Below, one piece after another: positions 24,533-36,500 of a stretch of DNA of 64,000 nt. The position numbers and the translations under genes were made by a program. Each line of letters opens with the position of its first letter. The stretch's first letter is position 1. The stretch spans positions 10,675,096 through 10,739,095 of the forward strand of contig CM034100.1 of assembly GCA_019914945.1 (NCBI GenBank). Reading direction: 5' to 3'. The DNA is from Typha latifolia. Taxonomy: Eukaryota; Streptophyta; Magnoliopsida; Poales; Typhaceae. The notes under the pieces were generated by a model. It worked only from the letters and a program-made list of their open reading frames with translations. It was not told where the DNA came from and did not search any database.

Positions 24533-25430
24533 ACTCACCTCTTGCGAGCAATGATGGCATTTTTCAAACCCATAAGCAACTAGGTCTCAACTACTGGTGG
24601 ACCGACATGAAGAAAGACGTGCGCAATTACATCAGCATGTGTGAAGTCTATGAATGAGCCAAGGCAAACTAGACTCTACTAGCGGGGCTTCTCTAACCAC
24701 TTCCCATTCCCGAGTGGATCTAGGAAGACATCTCAATGACTTCATCGTGGGCCTACCGACCGTCCTAGGGGGATCAATCATTATGGTGGTGGTCGACCGC
24801 CTCTCCAAGTACATGCATTCATCTATGCTTGGCCACGCAACACTACATGGAAGGTCACAGAGGTCTTCAGTCTTGACATGGCTAGACTTCATAGGATTCT
24901 ACGGTTTATCATGTCTTACTGAGATCTGTTGTTCATGAGTTAGTTATGGCAAGAGTTCCTTCTACTCCAAGGCACGATGTTTCGAATGACCTGTCGATAT
25001 ATCACCCATAGACAGACAGACAAATAGAGGTCTTAAACTAGTGTTTGGAGTAGTACATTCAGTGCTACATCAGAGAATAGCTAAGGCGGCGGTTTTAGTT
25101 CTTCCCATGAGCGGAGTGGTCCTACAACACTACCACTACTCGGTCACAGCCATCACGCTATTTGAAGCTGTTTATGGTAGGCTGTCACCTACCTTGATAT
25201 CCTATGCACCGTCCTAATGGACATTGAGGAACCTTAGTGGATAGGGATTCCCATATTCGATGGCTAAGGGCCAAACTAGTGGCTTCATAGAATCGAAACG
25301 AAGCAAGTCTACAACCAACGACACCAAGATTGGACATTTTTGATAGGAGATTAGGTCTACATCAAACTTTAACCCTACAATTAGACCTCTATTCGGCCCA
25401 TCATGATAAAAAAAGATGGCACATCAATAC
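24533..25430 (+). pseudogene. Gypsy integrase relic (continuation of 19640-20360)
   Basis: Encodes HDSPLASNDGIFQTHK, GLNYWWTDMKKDV and CEVYE (zinc-binding part), then IIMVVVDRLSKYMHSS of the catalytic core and, near 25330-25425, a basic C-terminal remnant. Numerous stops and frameshifts. Order and strand fit the RNase H relic 4.2 kb upstream. Confidence 0.75.
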
Positions 25431-25560
25431 TGATACGATCTCCCCTAGATTAGGTTTGATCTATCTTATTATCAAATCTGTACAGGACCTTGCACTAAAT
25501 TTTCAAAGGAGATACCTGAAGATATCATCGTCGGATCAATGTGAAACTTTGATAGGTCAT
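25431..25560 (-). repeat. LTR end fragment (TGATACG family)
   Basis: 130 bases starting TGATACGATCTCCCC, matching the first part of the LTR that follows directly at 25561. Confidence 0.75.
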
Positions 25561-26373
25561 TGATACGATCTCCCCTAGATTAAGGTTTGATCTATCCCAT
25601 TTTCAGATCTAGATAGGATTTTGTACGAAACTTTAGAAGAGTATTCCTGAAAATACAACCATCAAATCAATGTATGTAGCGCTGGAAAAGAGCTTTCCAA
25701 CGGATCAAATTTCAGGTGAATCGGACGGCGGGATATAGAGATATCTTTGGATAAGTTGGCGAACATTAGGGAGTCCGTTCTTTGGATCCGTGGATGGGGG
25801 CACAGAACCTTAGGTGGATTATGGAGATGGTAGGCCGGCGGTAATGGGGTGGCATCGATAATGAAGGTAGTGGTGGAAGGACTATGGATATAGAAAGGGT
25901 TAGAGCAAAGGTAGAGAGATTTGAAGAATGGGGAGGAGAGGGCAAAAACTAGTGTGAGTGGCCGGTCGAGGGAGACTAGAGGCGGCGGAGCCATGGGATG
26001 AGGGAATGAGAGAGAAGGAGAAGAAGATTAGGGGAAAAAACTCAATTCTTTGATAATCCCCTATCTGGTTGCCATCTACACCTTAAGAGGCTAACCAAAT
26101 AATTCAAAATTGATAATTATTAACCCTAGAAATAGTGGATTTCTGCCGACCGCATTCAAATAGGGTCGAACGTGTTTGAATGCACAAACGTGTTCTCTGT
26201 ATTTGTGAATGCTTGCAGGCGTTCACAAGTGTGTTCGAACACGCCTACCCGCATTCGAACGCAACCTATAGAAATTTTATTTTTCTCTAAATAAAACACT
26301 AAAATAATAAGAAAAGACACCCATAAGGTGTATCCATGCTCGAGACGACATCAGTGAAGTCCGAATCGTATCA
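25561..26373 (-). repeat. LTR, TGATACG family (3' LTR of a minus-strand gypsy)
   Basis: 813 bp, TGATACGATC to CGTATCA, palindromic at the ends. Contains TTCGAA palindromes at 26150-26270. Adjoins on its right a pol-end fragment of a minus-strand element. Confidence 0.8.
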
Positions 26374-26458
26374 ATCCACCATGCTTCAACCACCTTGTCC
26401 TTAAGGTGTGAAATTGAGGAAGCGATCCATAATATTTGACTCGAGCTCCTCATGATTC
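26374..26458 (-). pseudogene. Gypsy pol C-terminal end fragment
   Basis: 85 bases. The minus strand reads IMDRFLNFTP-like and a GGACAAGG stretch, matching the pol end at 32290-32360 just before that element's LTR. Confirms minus orientation of the flanking LTR. Confidence 0.6.
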
Positions 26459-27041
26459 TGATACGATCTCTCCTTAGGCTAAGGATTGATCTATCCCATT
26501 TTCATATTTGGACAAGATCTGACATGGAACTTTGGAAAAAGATTCCAAAAGTTATAACTATTGGATCAATGTGAAATTTTGATATGTCATACCTCTGGAG
26601 AAGAGCTTTTCAACTAATCTAATTGCAGAGAAATCGGATGGCGAAATCTCAAGATATCATCAAATAAGTAGATGAACATCGCAGAGTCCGTCTATGGATC
26701 CCTGGATGGTGGCACGAGATCCTAGATGATGATGGATGGTGGTAGGCTGTAGGCCGGCGGTGATAGGGTGGCACAGGTATGTAAGGTTGTGGTGGATGGA
26801 TTATGGATGATGGAAATGGTTAGGGCAAGTGTAGATAGATTTAAAGAAAAGGGAGGAGTAGGCCTCTCCTAAGAGACTAGGGTGAGTAGCCGGTCGAGGG
26901 AGGGTAGAAGCGACGAAGCCGGGGAATGAGGGAATGAGAGAGAAGAAGAAGAAGAAGAAGAAGAAGAAGAAGATTAGGGCAAAACTCAATTCATTCAATA
27001 ATGATTCCTTAGGATGACATTAGTGAAGTCCAAATCGATCA
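26459..27041 (-). repeat. LTR, TGATACG family, internally deleted
   Basis: 583 bp aligning with both ends of 25561-26373 but lacking the TTCGAA-rich middle. Contains a (GAA)n run at 26940-26975. Confidence 0.75.
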
Positions 27042-28440
27042 GACCAATCCTCTACACTGGCTCTCCGCAGATCTAAAAATAAAGGAAAGGTTGGTGCTGA
27101 AAAGCAAGCGAGCTTGCTTGCGTCCGGTTGACGTGAAAGGGCATCGACGGCTCGATTCTCGATCCCTTTTTTATAGACTAGTTGTAGTCATACCCAAGGA
27201 GTTTCATGACCCACCATTGTTGTGCCGGGGTGTGCACGCGTTGCTCTATGAAGTAGGGTAAGCTACGCTGGTTTGTGCGGATAGTAAACCATCGGCCAAT
27301 CTAATACGGTCGCCATTTGGTGACGGTGTGCATAATTGCTAGCATTTCGCACTCGTAAGTGGATAATTGTTGCGACTGGTTTGATAATGCCTTACTCATA
27401 TATGCCATGTGCCTGCCCTCCTTCATCAAAACAGCTCCAATACCTGCACCCGGGGTGTCGCATTCCACCACAAAGGGTTTGCTGAAATCCGGCAAAGCCA
27501 AAACCGGTGCGGTAGACATGGCTGTCTTCAATGCTTCAAAAGCCACCATCGCCTTGCTCATCTATTGTAACTCTCATTTTCTGAGTAAAGAGATCAGCAG
27601 GGCAGCAATCTTGCTGTAATTGGCAACGAATCGCCAATAGTACCCCGTCAACCCAAGGATCCCCTCAATTCCTGCGGAGTAGTGGGAATCAACCAGTCCA
27701 CCATGTGTTTGATCCTGCTTCGATCGGCTTCCACCCCTCTTGATAAGATTATGTGATCCAAGTACTCCACTCGTGGCTCACCCCAAAGGCGCTTGCTCAC
27801 CTTGACTTTCAACTGGTTCAGTCGCAAGACATTCAACACCTCACACACATGCCGTAAGTGTTCGCTCCAACTCCTGCTGTATACCAAGAATATCGTCAAA
27901 AAGACGAGCACATACCGATGCAAGAGCAGACGAAAAAAGTCATTCATCAGCCCTTAGAAGGTCGCCGGTGCGTTGGTGAGCCCAAACGGCATGACTCAGA
28001 ACTCATAGTGGCCATCGTGAGTTTGAAACGCCGTTTTGTATACATCTTTTGGGTCGACGCGGATTTGATGGTACCCCGCTCTTAAGTCAAGCTTGCTGAA
28101 ATAAGTTGACCCTGTGAGTTTGTCCAGTAGCTCCTCAATCACCGGTATTGGGTACCAGTCTTTGACGGTGATTGCATTCAAGACTTGATAGTCGATGCAG
28201 AATCACCAACTCCAGTTTTTCTTTCAAACCAGCGGGCACCGGTGATCAGTAGGCGCTCCTACTCGGCTAGATGTTCCCTTGCTCTAGCATCTCAACCACC
28301 AATTTGCTGATCTCCTCCTTCTAGACATATGGGTACCGATACGGCCGAACATTGGCTAGTTCAGCCCTTGGGATAATCTTGATTCGGTGGTCATGGTGGC
28401 AGGTCGACGACAGTGCTTGGGGCTCCTCGAAGAGGTCGCT
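27042..28440 (-). pseudogene. Gypsy RT-RNase H relic, active site scrambled
   Basis: Minus strand: RT from about 28430 (NVRPYRYPYV), [16 protein letters not shown], then the catalytic strand at 27880-27910 where two opposing one-base indels turn the expected FFDDIL-type box into FLTIFL. The thumb follows (DHIILSRGVEADRSRI), then RNase H (FVVECDTPGAGIGAVLMKEG, STYECEMLAIMHTV) to about 27100. Truncated at 27041 by an LTR. Confidence 0.85.
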
Positions 28441-29140
28441 GAATTCCTGCAGCAGCTCCTTCATGTCAGCGGGTATTCATTTCATTTGATGGTGGATGTT
28501 CTAGTTCAGCAATAGCCATTTGCAAGAGTAGAGCTCGGTCCCCTGCACATGGAAGTCCAAGCAGCGGTTGCAATGCTAGCCTTTATCGCGGCTGGTTTCC
28601 ATCCAGCAGCACTCTCTGGCCATTCCTCCGAAATGTCAGGGTGAGGTTTGTAAAATCAAATATTACATGCCCCAAGCTTTGAAGTCATTGAGTCCCCAAG
28701 ATGATGTCAGCACCCCGCAAAACCAATAGATAAAGATCTAATGTGAAAGTTTGGCCTTGCACCTTCAACTCCACACCTCCTCAAATAAAATCAGCTCGCA
28801 GTGTGGTGCCATCTCCGATCGTCGCATCGAACTCGTCCGTGGGTTCCGATTCGAACCCAATCTTCCTAGGAAGCCTCTTGTCAATGAAGTTATTAGTGGA
28901 CCCGGTGTCGATCCGGATTCTCATTGTGGTCTTCTTGACTACACCGTTCACCCACAAGATCTTTGGTGCGGCTGTCCCGAAATAAGCGTAGAGGGAGATT
29001 TTGGCCATAATGTCTTCCATGGGCTGCTCCTCCACTACTCCTTGTTGTTTAGCCACATCCTCATCTTCAGCTGCAACCTCATCATCAGCTTTCTCCGATC
29101 CATCTGGTATGGTAGGCCAAACTTAGTTGTGGCTATCTTG
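28441..29140 (-). pseudogene. Gypsy aspartic protease relic
   Basis: Minus strand: an acidic linker (VVEEQPMEDIMAKISLYA), then IDTGSTNNFIDKRL with the Asp-Thr-Gly triad intact, and GADIILGTQ downstream. Stops follow near 28780. It precedes RT in the correct order; gag is missing. Confidence 0.82.
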
Positions 29141-29150
29141 GCTTGTAAAA

Positions 29151-29930
29151 GGCTACGAAACGATTCCTTCAAGATCTGGATTTATTGTTGGAAATATTTC
29201 ACACAACTGAAAGAAAATATTCTCCAAATATTGTCCTATAGTCAAAAAATTACGAAACAAAATGGAATCGTTTTTCATATTTATGCCCTTCACAGATTCG
29301 AACTGCAACTGAGATGAAAATACGATATAATGCGGATGAAGGTAGTGGTGACGGGTGGAGTGGAAATTAGGGTTATGGATGATAATGAAGAAGAGGGTAG
29401 ATGGGTGTTACTGTTTAAGGGATAAAGACGAAGGGGAAGAAGTGGTCGAGATCCCAAAAAAGAGGCAAGACTCGACAGACGAGGGAGATTAGAAGTTAGG
29501 AGAGACCATTCCAATGGTAGAGGTGATAGATTGGTGAAGAGAGAGAATGGAGATTAGGGTAGAGAGGAGATAGAGAGGCAAGAAATAATATTCTAATAGC
29601 ATAATGATTTTAGCTGCCATCCACACCTTTATAGAGGCTAGCCAACAAGTCCTAATAACAATAACCAACCCTAATCCTAGAGGAATCTTGTCGATCGCGT
29701 TTGAACATGCCGAATCGCGTTCAAATGCACAAAAAGCATTCTCTGTCAACGTGAACGCAATGCAAGTGATCGAACGTGCCCGACCGCATTCGAACGTGCA
29801 TTTCGCGTTCTCTATTTTTGCGAACCTGATGTAGGCGTTCGCAAGGGCGTTCGAACGTGACCTACAGGAATTTTTTTTAATAAAAATAAATAACTAATAC
29901 AAAAGGAAAAGACTCTAACAAGGTGTATCA
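29151..29930 (-). repeat. LTR, TGATACA family, copy 1
   Basis: On the minus strand starts TGATACACC at 29930 directly after the pol end of the element at 29931-31266, so it is that element's 3' LTR. Contains TTCGAA palindromes at 29690-29865. The left end is approximate. Confidence 0.8.
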
Positions 29931-31266
29931 GCCCACCACGCTCCAAAATGTCCATCTCCAACTCCCATGTAGGCTCATCGGATGGCTTGCCAAGCCACTC
30001 AACTAAAATCTCCATCTCTAATCTGGTACAATGACGTTGCCGGTGCCTAGCAAGTACTTAAAATGGCTCTACGATCTCTATCTCCAATAATGGCTCCGGT
30101 AGAACTGATCCAACGACCACATGATCTCCAATCCGCTCTCCCTTAGCAATGAAACAAGAAAGACAGGATGCACTCTCGACCCCTCAAGCAGCTCCAAATG
30201 ATATGCAACTGGACCGATACGCTCTAAAACCCAAAACGGACCAAAATAGCGATGTGCTAACTTCTGGTTATCCATCGGACGCAAGGTCACTTGTCGATAT
30301 AGTTGTACCCTCACAAACACCCAACTGCCGATGTTGAACTCCTGCTCTCGATGGCTACGATCATAAACTTGCTTCATGCGGTTTTGAGCAAGTTTAAGAT
30401 GGGCACGCAACCTCCTCAATGTGGCGTCTCTATCCATCAACGCTAAGTCCACCTCAGTCTGATCTGCAAATGCCACTAGGTTATAGGCGCGTAATGTCAG
30501 AGCCGTGAGCTCATACACCACCTCGAACGGAGTCATGCCAATACTGTTGTGGTGGGTAGTGTTATAAGACCACTCCGCCTATGGTAAGAACTCCAACCAT
30601 TGTCTCAGCATCTCTCCCACAAAGTACCGCATATACTGCTCAATGTCTCGATTGACCACCTCGATTTGGCCGTCCGTCTATGGATGGTAGGCTAAATTGA
30701 AGTTCAATCGAGTCCCTTGCAATCTGAAAAACTCCATCCAAAAGTCTCTCACAAATACACGATCATGATCCGAAACAATCGTGCGTGGCATGCCATGCAA
30801 CCAAGCAATATCTCTTACAAAAATTTCAGCCACTAACTTAGCTGAAAATAGATGTGACAATGTAGAAAAGTGCACATACTTGCTCAATCTATCAATCACT
30901 ATAAAAAATAATGAAATAATCACGTACAACCGAAAGACTATCTATGAAATCTATAGAAATGTCTTCCCAAACACGATCCGATATTAGTAGAGGCTGAAGT
31001 AATCCGGCTGATATTAATGTGGTTACCTTAGCCCTTTGATAGATTTCGCAAGTACGGAGATAACTTCTCACATCTCGTCTCAAACCTGGCCTCGTGCAAC
31101 TCTGAGATATCCTCCTATAAGTCCTCAAGACACCCTCATGACCAGCCTCTAGAGTTTGGTGGAAGTACTCTAATAATTTCTACTGCAATCCATCATTTGC
31201 GGGCACCCAAATACACTCGTGTCGCGGTCCAACAGCAAAGCGCCTCGATCCTTATCTCCCTAATCT
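29931..31266 (-). pseudogene. Gypsy integrase with chromodomain, 5'-truncated
   Basis: Minus strand, in order: zinc-binding region (CEIYQRAKV, 31030-31130), core (FIDSLSVV, FIVIDRLSKYVHFS, TIVSDHDRVFVRDFW), the GMTPFEVVY segment, C-terminal region (RPMDNQKLAHRYFGPF, HPVFLVSLLRES) and chromodomain (VEWLGKPSDEPTWE). Broken by stops. Upstream pol is cut off at 31266 by an LTR. Confidence 0.85.
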
Positions 31267-31953
31267 ATGTTTTTTGTATTTACGTCGTTTGTAGATTCGA
31301 ACTACAATTGGGACCAAAACACGATATAGTGTGGATGATGGTGGTGGTGATGGGTGGAGTGGATGTTAGGGTTATGGATGATAATAAAGATGATGGTGGA
31401 TAGTTGATGTTATTTAAGGGATAAAGACGAAGGGGAAGAAGTGGTCGAGATCCTAAAGAAGAAAGAGATTATAAGTTATGAGAGACCTTGCAAAAGAGGG
31501 AGGAGGGAGATTAGGGTAGAGAGACTAGAGAGAAGATAGAGAGGCAAGAAACTAATATTCCAATAGCATAATAATTTTAGCTGCCATCCACATCATTATA
31601 GAGGCTAGCCAACAAGCCAAAATAACAATTATTAACCCTAATTCTAGTAGACTCCCGCCGATTGCATTTGAACGTGCCCGATCGCATTCAAACGTGCTCG
31701 ATCGCATTCAAACTCACAAAAGGCGTTCATTGTCGATGCAAACCTGATGCAGACATTCGAATACGGTGTTCGAACGTGCCCAACCGCATTCGAATGCACA
31801 TTTCATATTTTCTACTTTTGCGAACCTGATGTAGGCATTTGTAAAGGTGTTCAAACGCGACCCCTTCCGCGTTCGAACGCGACCTACAAGAAATTTATTT
31901 TAATAAAAACAAATAACTAATGCAATAAGAAAAGACTCTAACTAAATGTATCA
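31267..31953 (-). repeat. LTR, TGATACA family, copy 2, truncated
   Basis: Minus-strand start TGATACATTT at 31953; lacks about 120 bases of the distal end relative to copies 1 and 3. Holds the exact palindrome GCGTTCGAACGC at 31869-31880. Confidence 0.78.
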
Positions 31954-32370
31954 GTACAACCGTATCGACAGGAGACCTTGCGTCCAATGCATAACCAAAA
32001 GTTAGCACATCTCTACTTTGGTTTGTTTCAGGTGTTAGAGCGTATTGATCTGGTTGCATATCGTTTGGAGCTACCGGAGGAGTCGAGAGTACATCATGTC
32101 TTCCATGTTTCATTGCTGAGGGAGCGGATTGGAGATCGTTAAGTCATTTGATCAGTTCTACCGGAGCCATTAGAGGAGACAGAGATCGTAGAGTCAGTTC
32201 GTATACTTACTAAGCGTCATCGACGTCATGGTACTAGATTAGAGATAGAGGTTCTAGTTGAGTGGCTTAGCAAACCATCTGATAAGGCGACATGGGAGTT
32301 GGAGACGAATATCTTGGAGCGTTTCCCTGACTTTACGCCTTGAGGACAAGGTAGAGAAAGCGTGGTGAGC
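31954..32370 (+). pseudogene. Gypsy integrase C terminus and chromodomain, plus strand
   Basis: Plus frames encode RPMHNQKLAHLYFGLF, HHVFHVSLLRER and VEWLSKPSDKATWELE, close relatives of the minus-strand 29931-30340 segment but in opposite orientation. Ends with GACAAGG and GAGC before the LTR start at 32371. The 5' part is missing beyond the LTR junction at 31953. Confidence 0.8.
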
Positions 32371-32505
32371 TGATACAACTTGTTAGAGTCTTTTCTTATT
32401 GCATTAATTATTTATTTTCATTAAAATAAATTTTCTGTAGGTCGCATTCGAATGCATTAGTTATTTATTTTTATTAAAGTAAATTTTCTATAGGTCACTT
32501 AGGAG
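32371..32505 (+). repeat. LTR start fragment, TGATACA family
   Basis: Begins TGATACAACTTG and matches the first ~90 bases of the family; a ~60 base stretch with ATTAGTTATTTATTTT is duplicated in tandem, then homology stops. Confidence 0.7.
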
Positions 32506-33241
32506 TAAGCCTAATAATCAAACACCAACTTATCTCAATACTAGCTTACTAATACCTACGATCCTTTTTTATCTAATATCTTTATATTTACTAATTACCG
32601 TTTTACCTTTGAAAAATTCTCTTTTTCTCCTCTCTCCTCTTTCATTCATCATAAAAGATGTTTTAGTTGTTTATTAAAATATCTCTACTTTTATATCACA
32701 TAAATTATAATAATTATACTATTATACTGATTTATAACCAAAAAATATAATAACTTCAATCGTTATAAGTTAGCTCTCTTATGCATGTTTACAAAATGAG
32801 CATAGAGCAGGTAGTATAGAAGTTAACTGAACTCCCTGGATAGGTGAGGAGCTAATGCTTCAAGTATAACTTGTTGCTCCAAGGAGATCCTTGAACTCAT
32901 CAATCCTAGGTCAGGACGTATCTAACCTCCAAAATCATTTCAGACCATCAAAAATGGTTGCACCCGACAAGCGTGAGGTCAGTTATACATGAAGCACTAG
33001 TTTCATTTGTTTTCTTCAGTTCGAGTAGAGCAAATACTTTCTCAAGCAAAAATGATGTTTGCACAACTGCTGACATCTAATTGTAAAAAGTTCAGAGGCG
33101 AAGTACCTTTATAACTTACAAAATGTTGCTGGCACTGGCAACATGTCTTCAACCCTCATCCAGAAATCCTATGTAAGAATTGCTATAGTCTCTGAGGTAT
33201 TAGCCACTTCACCAAAATTCAAGTCTCCATCAGATTGGGTT
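32506..33241. other. 3' flank of pGlcT, no gene recognised
   Basis: AT-rich to 32800, then mixed sequence that may include the 3' UTR and downstream flank of the transporter. No frame or domain recognised. Confidence 0.5.
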
Positions 33242-33247
33242 TTTATT
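33242..33247 (-). terminator. Candidate poly(A) signal AATAAA of pGlcT
   Basis: AATAAA on the minus strand about 120 bases after the stop codon. Spacing is plausible for a plant 3' UTR, but the hexamer is common in AT-rich DNA. Confidence 0.3.
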
Positions 33248-33365
33248 CGACTCAGATTAACACCATAGAAACATCAGAATTCCACTTATTCACGGTTTTC
33301 CGATCAAAGTTCTGCTGTTGATTGCACTCCTCCACAAGCAGAACTTGCATGCGCTGAGAAGCCGA

Positions 33366-33548
33366 TCAAATAGCAGGGTTAAGTGCTCGCTCAATTTCTT
33401 CTAGGGATCGGCCCTTCGTCTCCACCACGTTGCCAGCTATATACAGAACAGCAAGAAGGCAGACAGTTGCAAATCCTAGATAGACCGTGCTGATTCCATA
33501 CTTATTCACAACGCTCAAAAAGTAGAGGCCAATGACAAAATTGGATAC
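33366..33548 (-). CDS. pGlcT: pGlcT last exon: TM11-TM12 and C terminus
   Basis: 183 bp (60 codons plus TGA). It encodes VSNFVIGLYFLSVV (TM11), TVYLGFATVCLLAVLYIAG (TM12), the VETKGRSLEEIE motif and a short tail ending NPAI. Confidence 0.93.
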   Translation of the reverse strand, partial: VSNFVIGLYFLSVVNKYGISTVYLGFATVCLLAVLYIAGNVVETKGRSLEEIERALNPAI

Positions 33549-36500
33549 CTGTATAAAAGACCAAGGTTAAGCTCAAGCCTTCATTCTCCATTAGTAATTG
33601 AAAGACAAAAGAATTTTTTTTCTTGCGTGTATACCCTTAAAAACTCTCATGTCTGCTTGTATATCTCTCTAAAATTAATATTTACATATATACTCCTCAA
33701 AACATGTTATTTACATAGATATCATCCCGATTACTTTTCCAATTAACTTTCAATAATTTAATAGAAAAAAGATAAAAATACCCTTAACTACAATAAAAAT
33801 ATTTTTTATTTTTTATAATTAAATTATTTAAATTTAATGGTTAGTTAACTCCAAGGAGTATCTAAAAATAAGGATTTTAAAAGGTATAGAAGCAAAAAAC
33901 TGTGTTTTGAGGGTACACATGTAAATATTAACTTTAGATGGGCATACAAGCAAATAATGAAATTTCAAAGGGTATATATGAAAAAAAAAACAAAAACAAA
34001 ATGTTCTATAATATCCAAAACTCAACATTTATACTCCACCGCCTCCAGAAAATCAATCAGTTTGGGCCAGAAAACATTAAGAGATCATCAAGTTAGCACT
34101 AAGACATTTTGAAAGCTGGGGAACATGAAATATAGGAAAACTGAGAAAAAGTCTCAAATTTGCGCATCAATTTGATAACACCATTCTTTTGGTTTGTCAA
34201 TATTCTACATAGTGAAATAGAATCACAAAATTTCTCAAGATAAACAATGCTATGCCTCACTAGTGTGAGGAATAAACCTTCTCCCCAGCCTACTCAAGTA
34301 TTAAGGTGCTTTTACGAGATGCAGATTTTTTTCCTCTGAGTACCAAGGTGATGTATTTCCGTCAAATATTCACAAAAGATTGTAAGAAAAAGATGCCAAT
34401 TGTAATAATATATTAAAAACCAAGTATTTCAGAAAACTTAACGGAAAATGGTGGAAAAGGATAGTTTAAATAATAATTGCTTATCTTCAGATAAGCTTGA
34501 CAACTTCAAAACTATGAACTTACCCAGTGCATGCCTAGAGACAAAGCGACAGCCTTTGCTCTGATTCTGGAGGCAAATATTTCAGGAAGCAGAAGAGCTG
34601 GTACAGGGCCAGCTCCCAGTGAAAAAGACAGAACATACCTGTAAAAGGTTATAAAATAGCAAGTGAGTTCAAAGACCTTGAGAAACAAACCACAAGAGAG
34701 AGAGACTAATAAGCTGTACTAAGAACCACTACTTACAGTACAGTGCCAACTACTGCAAGAGTTCCTGAATAAGGGGCCAGAGCCTTCCAAGTGAAGGACA
34801 AGGAAAGGAGCAACATGGAAGAAGCCTTCAAGAATTATGTTAGGAAATTATAGGATGAAATATAGCAAAGATTTATTAAGAAAGAAAAATAGAAATAAAG
34901 ATGGAAACTGGAAAGCATATAATTTAACACAAGCAAAACTACAGGTGGCTCTATATGGCTTCTAGCAAGTTACCATGGTGTATACCTCACTACTTTTCTT
35001 ATATATGGCAAAGAAAATGTTGTGACATAACAATTCATGGAATCAAATGTAAACAGTAAAAGTAGTCTGTGAGAACCAGAAAAAAAAATAAAAAATAAAA
35101 CAAAAGAAGAAAAAAAAAGAAAGGGCTCACACGCAATGCGTGTGATCCCTTCTCCTTCTCTCACCCATGTTGCGACGAGGAAGAGGAGGCTGCGAAATCA
35201 TCGGCTGAATCCTAATTGAAATCGGGATTTACCCTATAAATCAAACCTTAACCTAAATTGGGGGAGGACTCACGCCGAACCCCCCCCCCCCCCTCCCTCC
35301 CTTTTCTCCCATCTTCATCTTCTATTTCTCGTCGGAGCCGTGTCCTCAGATCAGCACGTCAAATCAATCAGACATCGCAACTCGACTCGTCGGTGTGTGC
35401 TCTCCCACCTCTCAAAATTAATTAAAAATTAAATAGGCTAGAAGAGATTTACCTAATTATTTGGGCATTTGTGGGTCGAGGAAGCTCGCCAACCAGTGGC
35501 TTTGGGCTGCTACCGCTCCTACTCCGGAAGCTTCATATCGTCAGCCTTATGCCATGGGTACTTCCTTTGGAGCCCTCATGGCTCGAATCGCCGTCAGCCA
35601 TGAAGTTGACTTCCGATCGTCGACGATCTATCCGACCTCTCTTTTCGAGCATGAGGTTGTGGTGGTGAGGAACCGCCGGGTACCATCGATGGACCTCCGA
35701 CAACAGTGATCACCGGTCTCTCTCCCCCTCTTTTTCCTCTGGTTGTCGATCCCTTCAAGGAAGCAGGATGGGCTAGGGCTCGACCAGAGCCAAACCATTT
35801 TTGTTAAGGTTCGGATTTGGATTTCAGATCCAAAAGACCCAACCTGACCTATTTAAATTAGTGGGATTGGGCCTTAAGCCCAATCCATTTAAATGGATTT
35901 TTGGGTGGGCTATAGGCCAACTGTAGCCCAGCCCACGAATAATAGTGAGTTTGAGCCCTAAGCCCAAACTATTTACTGGGTTTTGGTGGGCTGCCACAGC
36001 CCAGCCCAACCATTTGGGCCTAAACAAGCTCATTTAAATAATTTAATTAGTTTTAAATTTTAGAAATCATGATATTAGTTAAATTGAAATATATTATTTA
36101 TTTATTATTAAATGTGGTGATTTTTTTTAACCCATGTACTAGAGATTTCAGTCGCTTCACCTAGACACGAGTGGGTTCACTTACATATTTGTCTTGCATT
36201 TTGTGCTTTTTATCAGATCACGTATAATTCAGTGTGCAAATACATTATTATATTTTTTTATGCATTATTATGTTATGTGTGCAAAATATAAGGCCCACTA
36301 TATTGTTATACTTAGTACATATAATCATTTATATGATCGAAAATATTAGTGAAAAAACATAATTAATACATGTTAGGACTTTGAGAACAAACACAAACTA
36401 GATATTTTTCGTGTATCTCCCTATGATGACTCAAGACTACCTTGAAATCCAAAGGACAAACTTATTCCTAATCAGCATATAATCCATTTAGGTGACCCTG

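Noticed and set aside
28751..29317. 188-codon plus-strand frame
   Set aside because: Antisense of the gypsy protease with its Asp-Thr-Gly motif on the minus strand.
35281..35293. Run of thirteen C residues as a quadruplex-type regulatory element
   Set aside because: A single homopolymer run in an LTR, equally explained by slippage or assembly error.
35461..35709. 82-codon GC-rich plus-strand frame
   Set aside because: Lies inside a solo LTR, no family motif, and overlaps other frames equally open.
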